A stretch of DNA of 64,000 bases from JAFMJV01 sp034436555 (GTDB lineage Bacteria > Chloroflexota > Limnocylindria > Limnocylindrales > CSP1-4), in the NCBI GenBank assembly GCA_034436555.1, contig DAOTUU010000040.1, positions 37,369 through 101,368 of the forward strand. The letters run 5' to 3'. Positions 62,354 to 64,000 of the stretch are shown here, piece after piece. The notes beneath the pieces are model-generated. The model was not told where the DNA came from, ran no database searches, and saw nothing but the letters and a program-made list of their open reading frames with translations. How positions within the stretch are numbered: position 1 is the stretch's first letter; the number at the start of each line of letters is the position of its first letter. Made by a program: the position numbers and the translations under genes.

Positions 62354-63382
62354 TCACGACGACACGGAGCCAGCACAGGCCGACGGTCGACAGGGTCCAC
62401 GACGGCCGGGTCTCCGCTGACGCGACAGCTTCTGCCGCTGTTGGAGCGCGGGTCGGTACCGGGGCGTCAGGAGGCTGCTTGCAGTGCGTTCGTAGGCGGT
62501 CCGCAAGGTGCGGTAGTCCGGGAACGTCTGACTCGGGTGCTCGGTATTCCACGCATCCAGGCGTTTCTGCCATGTGGCAGGCCCGAGCCGCTGCACGAAG
62601 TTCACGAGATCGACGGACCGCTGACTGACGGGCCGGTTGTGACCGGGAAGGACCTGTCGCTGTGCTTCCCGGTAGGCCTTCAGGACGATCGCGGCGGGCA
62701 TCCACATGTCCACTTCCATGACAATCCGCGAGCGGAGCGGACGGCCCTCGTGGAGGTGGTAGGGCAGATGCAGCGTGAAGGGCGTCGCGAGCGGCATGAG
62801 GCCCTCCAGCACGAAGGCCGCCGCCTGCGCTGGCTCCCATGGGTAGGACCGGGTCAGGTCGAGCGCGAGCGTCCGGAGCTGGTCGAGCGGTGATCCGGCC
62901 GTCACATGAATCGAGTAGTCCACTTCGCGGTTCTGATAACGGAGCACCTCGAGGTGGCCGGGATCGCTGGCGGTCGAGCGCGTCCGCGTGACCTCGTCGT
63001 CCAGGTAGGCGCTGGCGTCCCGCGGTGACATGGGCGCGGCGCGATGGAGGACGTCGCGCCGGAAGCGCAGGACCTCCGCGTCGCCGGCGGCGTGCTCTCC
63101 CGCCAGCCGGCTGATGGCCTCGATCCGCGCCTGGAGTCCGTGGTTCGAGAGCAGCACGGTCCTGTGCCTCGTCGGCGCAGCCCGAACTGCGGCATCCGAG
63201 ACGGTCAGGAGCCGTGCGAGAAAGTCGGCCAGGCTCTGCTCCCCCGCCGATCGGGTGTCTGGTGCGATCGCCTCACCGACGTAGCCCTCGGTCTCCGCGA
63301 GGCCCCAAGCGGCGGAACTGACCGATCGCCCCAGGCTCCTCTCGATCCGACGCTTCAGCTTGTGCTCGTTATCGGTGTCCAT
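62354..63382 (-). CDS. Hypothetical protein, 342 aa, behind a palindrome-controlled promoter
   Basis: Family not recognised. The protein is soluble and helical, with an N-terminal basic helix (HKLKRRIERSLGRSVSSAAW) and a middle segment with VLRYQNREVDYSIHV. A mixed region follows (FTLHLPYHLHEG, RIVMEVDMWMPAAIVLKAYREA), then an Arg-rich tail. The ATG (MDTDNEHKL) is preferred over a TTG 36 bases upstream because that TTG forms the -35 box. It is convergent with the ABC-3C operon, 138 bases away. It could be a regulator or extra component of the defence unit; there is no direct evidence. Confidence 0.7.
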   Translation of the reverse strand: MDTDNEHKLKRRIERSLGRSVSSAAWGLAETEGYVGEAIAPDTRSAGEQSLADFLARLLTVSDAAVRAAPTRHRTVLLSNHGLQARIEAISRLAGEHAAGDAEVLRFRRDVLHRAAPMSPRDASAYLDDEVTRTRSTASDPGHLEVLRYQNREVDYSIHVTAGSPLDQLRTLALDLTRSYPWEPAQAAAFVLEGLMPLATPFTLHLPYHLHEGRPLRSRIVMEVDMWMPAAIVLKAYREAQRQVLPGHNRPVSQRSVDLVNFVQRLGPATWQKRLDAWNTEHPSQTFPDYRTLRTAYERTASSLLTPRYRPALQQRQKLSRQRRPGRRGPCRPSACAGSVSS

Positions 63383-63418
63383 TAATGAGCACTCTATCGT
63401 GCTCTTCGTGGGTGTCAA
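63383..63418 (-). promoter_or_regulatory. Strong promoter with operator-like palindrome, leaderless
   Basis: On the minus strand TTGACA (63418-63413) and TAGAGT (63396-63391) are separated by 16 bases, and the ATG at 63382 is eight bases past the -10 box. The perfect inverted repeat GAGCAC-N6-GTGCTC at 63387-63404 covers the -10 box, so a dimeric regulator bound there would block transcription. Confidence 0.65.
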
Positions 63419-63476
63419 CCGTGATCCCGGCTACGCACGCGTAGCTCGTAGCAAAACTTCCATGAGGGGGTGCTAG

Positions 63477-63917
63477 GTGCTACGTGCCCCTGCGAGGCGT
63501 TGGACCAGGGCCCAGGTCGCCGAGCGGATCGCCGACGCGCCGGGCCTGCAGCACGGGCGCATCGACGGCACCGAGCTCGATGCCCTGTGCGAGGCGTACA
63601 CCGACATCACCGGAGATCCCGTGCGAACCCACCGCAAGAAGCAGCTTGTTGCGGCGGTGTACCGGGTGCATGGAGCGGACACGCTGGCCTACATCGAGGA
63701 GGTATTCCGCGACACGGGCACCGCTACCAACCTCCTGGGTTTGCTGAGGACTGTCGATCCTCGTCCGGCGCCGGCGGAACCTGTCAAGCCCAGTGAGACA
63801 CGGGATCGCGATCAGCGCTGTGCAGGCGGCTCCTTCGGCTTGTTGATCCAGGCGGGGCCCGGCAGCCTCGGTGGCTGCGGACGCTTGTTGGCGAAGCGCT
63901 CGGGATGGGCGGCATAG
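63477..63917 (+). CDS. Hypothetical protein, probably truncated by an IS end
   Basis: A frame of 146 codons starting GTG with GAGGGGG just upstream. The first about 95 residues look genuine and helical (RWTRAQVAERIADAPGL, KKQLVAAVYRVHGADTLAYIEEVF, TATNLLGLLR). From about position 63780 the frame runs antisense through the tail of an IS3-type transposase, so the last 40 or so residues are not native. The original C-terminus is lost. Function unknown; divergent from the hypothetical gene starting at 63382. Confidence 0.55.
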   Translation: MLRAPARRWTRAQVAERIADAPGLQHGRIDGTELDALCEAYTDITGDPVRTHRKKQLVAAVYRVHGADTLAYIEEVFRDTGTATNLLGLLRTVDPRPAPAEPVKPSETRDRDQRCAGGSFGLLIQAGPGSLGGCGRLLAKRSGWAA

Positions 63918-64000
63918 GCGGCGTCGAGGACCAGGGCCCGCTGGTCGCGGACGAGCGTGGCGGTGCCGAGGTGGACCGAGGCGGGGGTGTGGTATCCGAT
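63812..64000 (-). mobile_element. C-terminal end of an IS3-type transposase (rve integrase core), continues beyond the window
   Basis: The frame open to the window edge encodes 62 residues ending in a stop at 63812. They read YHTPASVHLGTATLV, AAYAAHPERFANKRPQPP and AWINKPKE, the typical tail of IS3-family orfB transposases (the ...HPERF...P..P..P...WINKP pattern). The catalytic core lies outside the window. The element's outer end should lie just before 63810, inside the opposite-strand gene. Confidence 0.8.

Overview
The window is very GC-rich by eye, with dense, often overlapping genes and frequent GTG/TTG starts. Several genes have a TAnnnT box 4-7 bases before the start codon instead of a Shine-Dalgarno site. 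Together with large Pro/Thr/Ser-rich secreted proteins, a PASTA kinase, tandem signal peptidases and a corrinoid methyltransferase pair, this suggests an uncultured Chloroflexota (Limnocylindria-like) or a related high-GC bacterium. That placement is inference; no rRNA or tRNA gene was found.

Region 1 (1-31.0 kb) is mostly chromosomal backbone. It opens with the end of an oligopeptide ABC ATPase and a D-aminoacylase, followed by a sugar-acid cluster (mannonate dehydratase, SDR, sugar-phosphate isomerase-like TIM barrel). Then come a SulP transporter with two tandem type I signal peptidases, MscL with a zinc ribbon, ribosomal protein L25, a two-component system, and a membrane HtrA protease. 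These are followed by a folate operon (Cys protein, folC, folP, folB), an Ig-like membrane protein, a zinc-ribbon protein, a PASTA kinase, GalU, a GH18 hydrolase and a DMT transporter. The region ends with a LacI regulator divergent from a UroD/MtaA-like methyltransferase and its corrinoid protein; two operator-like sites lie between them.

Region 2 (31.0-42.3 kb) is an accessory island. It starts with short IS-like repeats and holds an Apea-like HEPN protein, a ParB-fused DNA methyltransferase with three small phage-like genes, a small secreted Cys protein, a 5'-truncated oppC followed by an intact oppB, a serine-dehydrogenase-type (ClpP-fold) protease with a small protein and a PIN nuclease, and hypotheticals.

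Region 3 (41.4-57.1 kb) is a polymorphic-toxin locus on the minus strand. Two giant secreted RHS/YD proteins (2025 and 2203 aa) overlap by ATGA. Only the second carries a C-terminal tip, which is unfamiliar and visibly AT-richer, and a HEAT-like candidate immunity gene follows it. A secreted GH25 lysozyme is divergent from the pair.

Region 4 (57.3-64.0 kb) is a defence-type segment: a tyrosine recombinase; a three-gene ABC-3C system (Cap4-like PD-(D/E)xK nuclease protein, middle component, DUF3732-type ABC ATPase); a hypothetical gene behind a palindrome-covered leaderless promoter; and a small gene cut by the end of an IS3-type transposase at the window edge.
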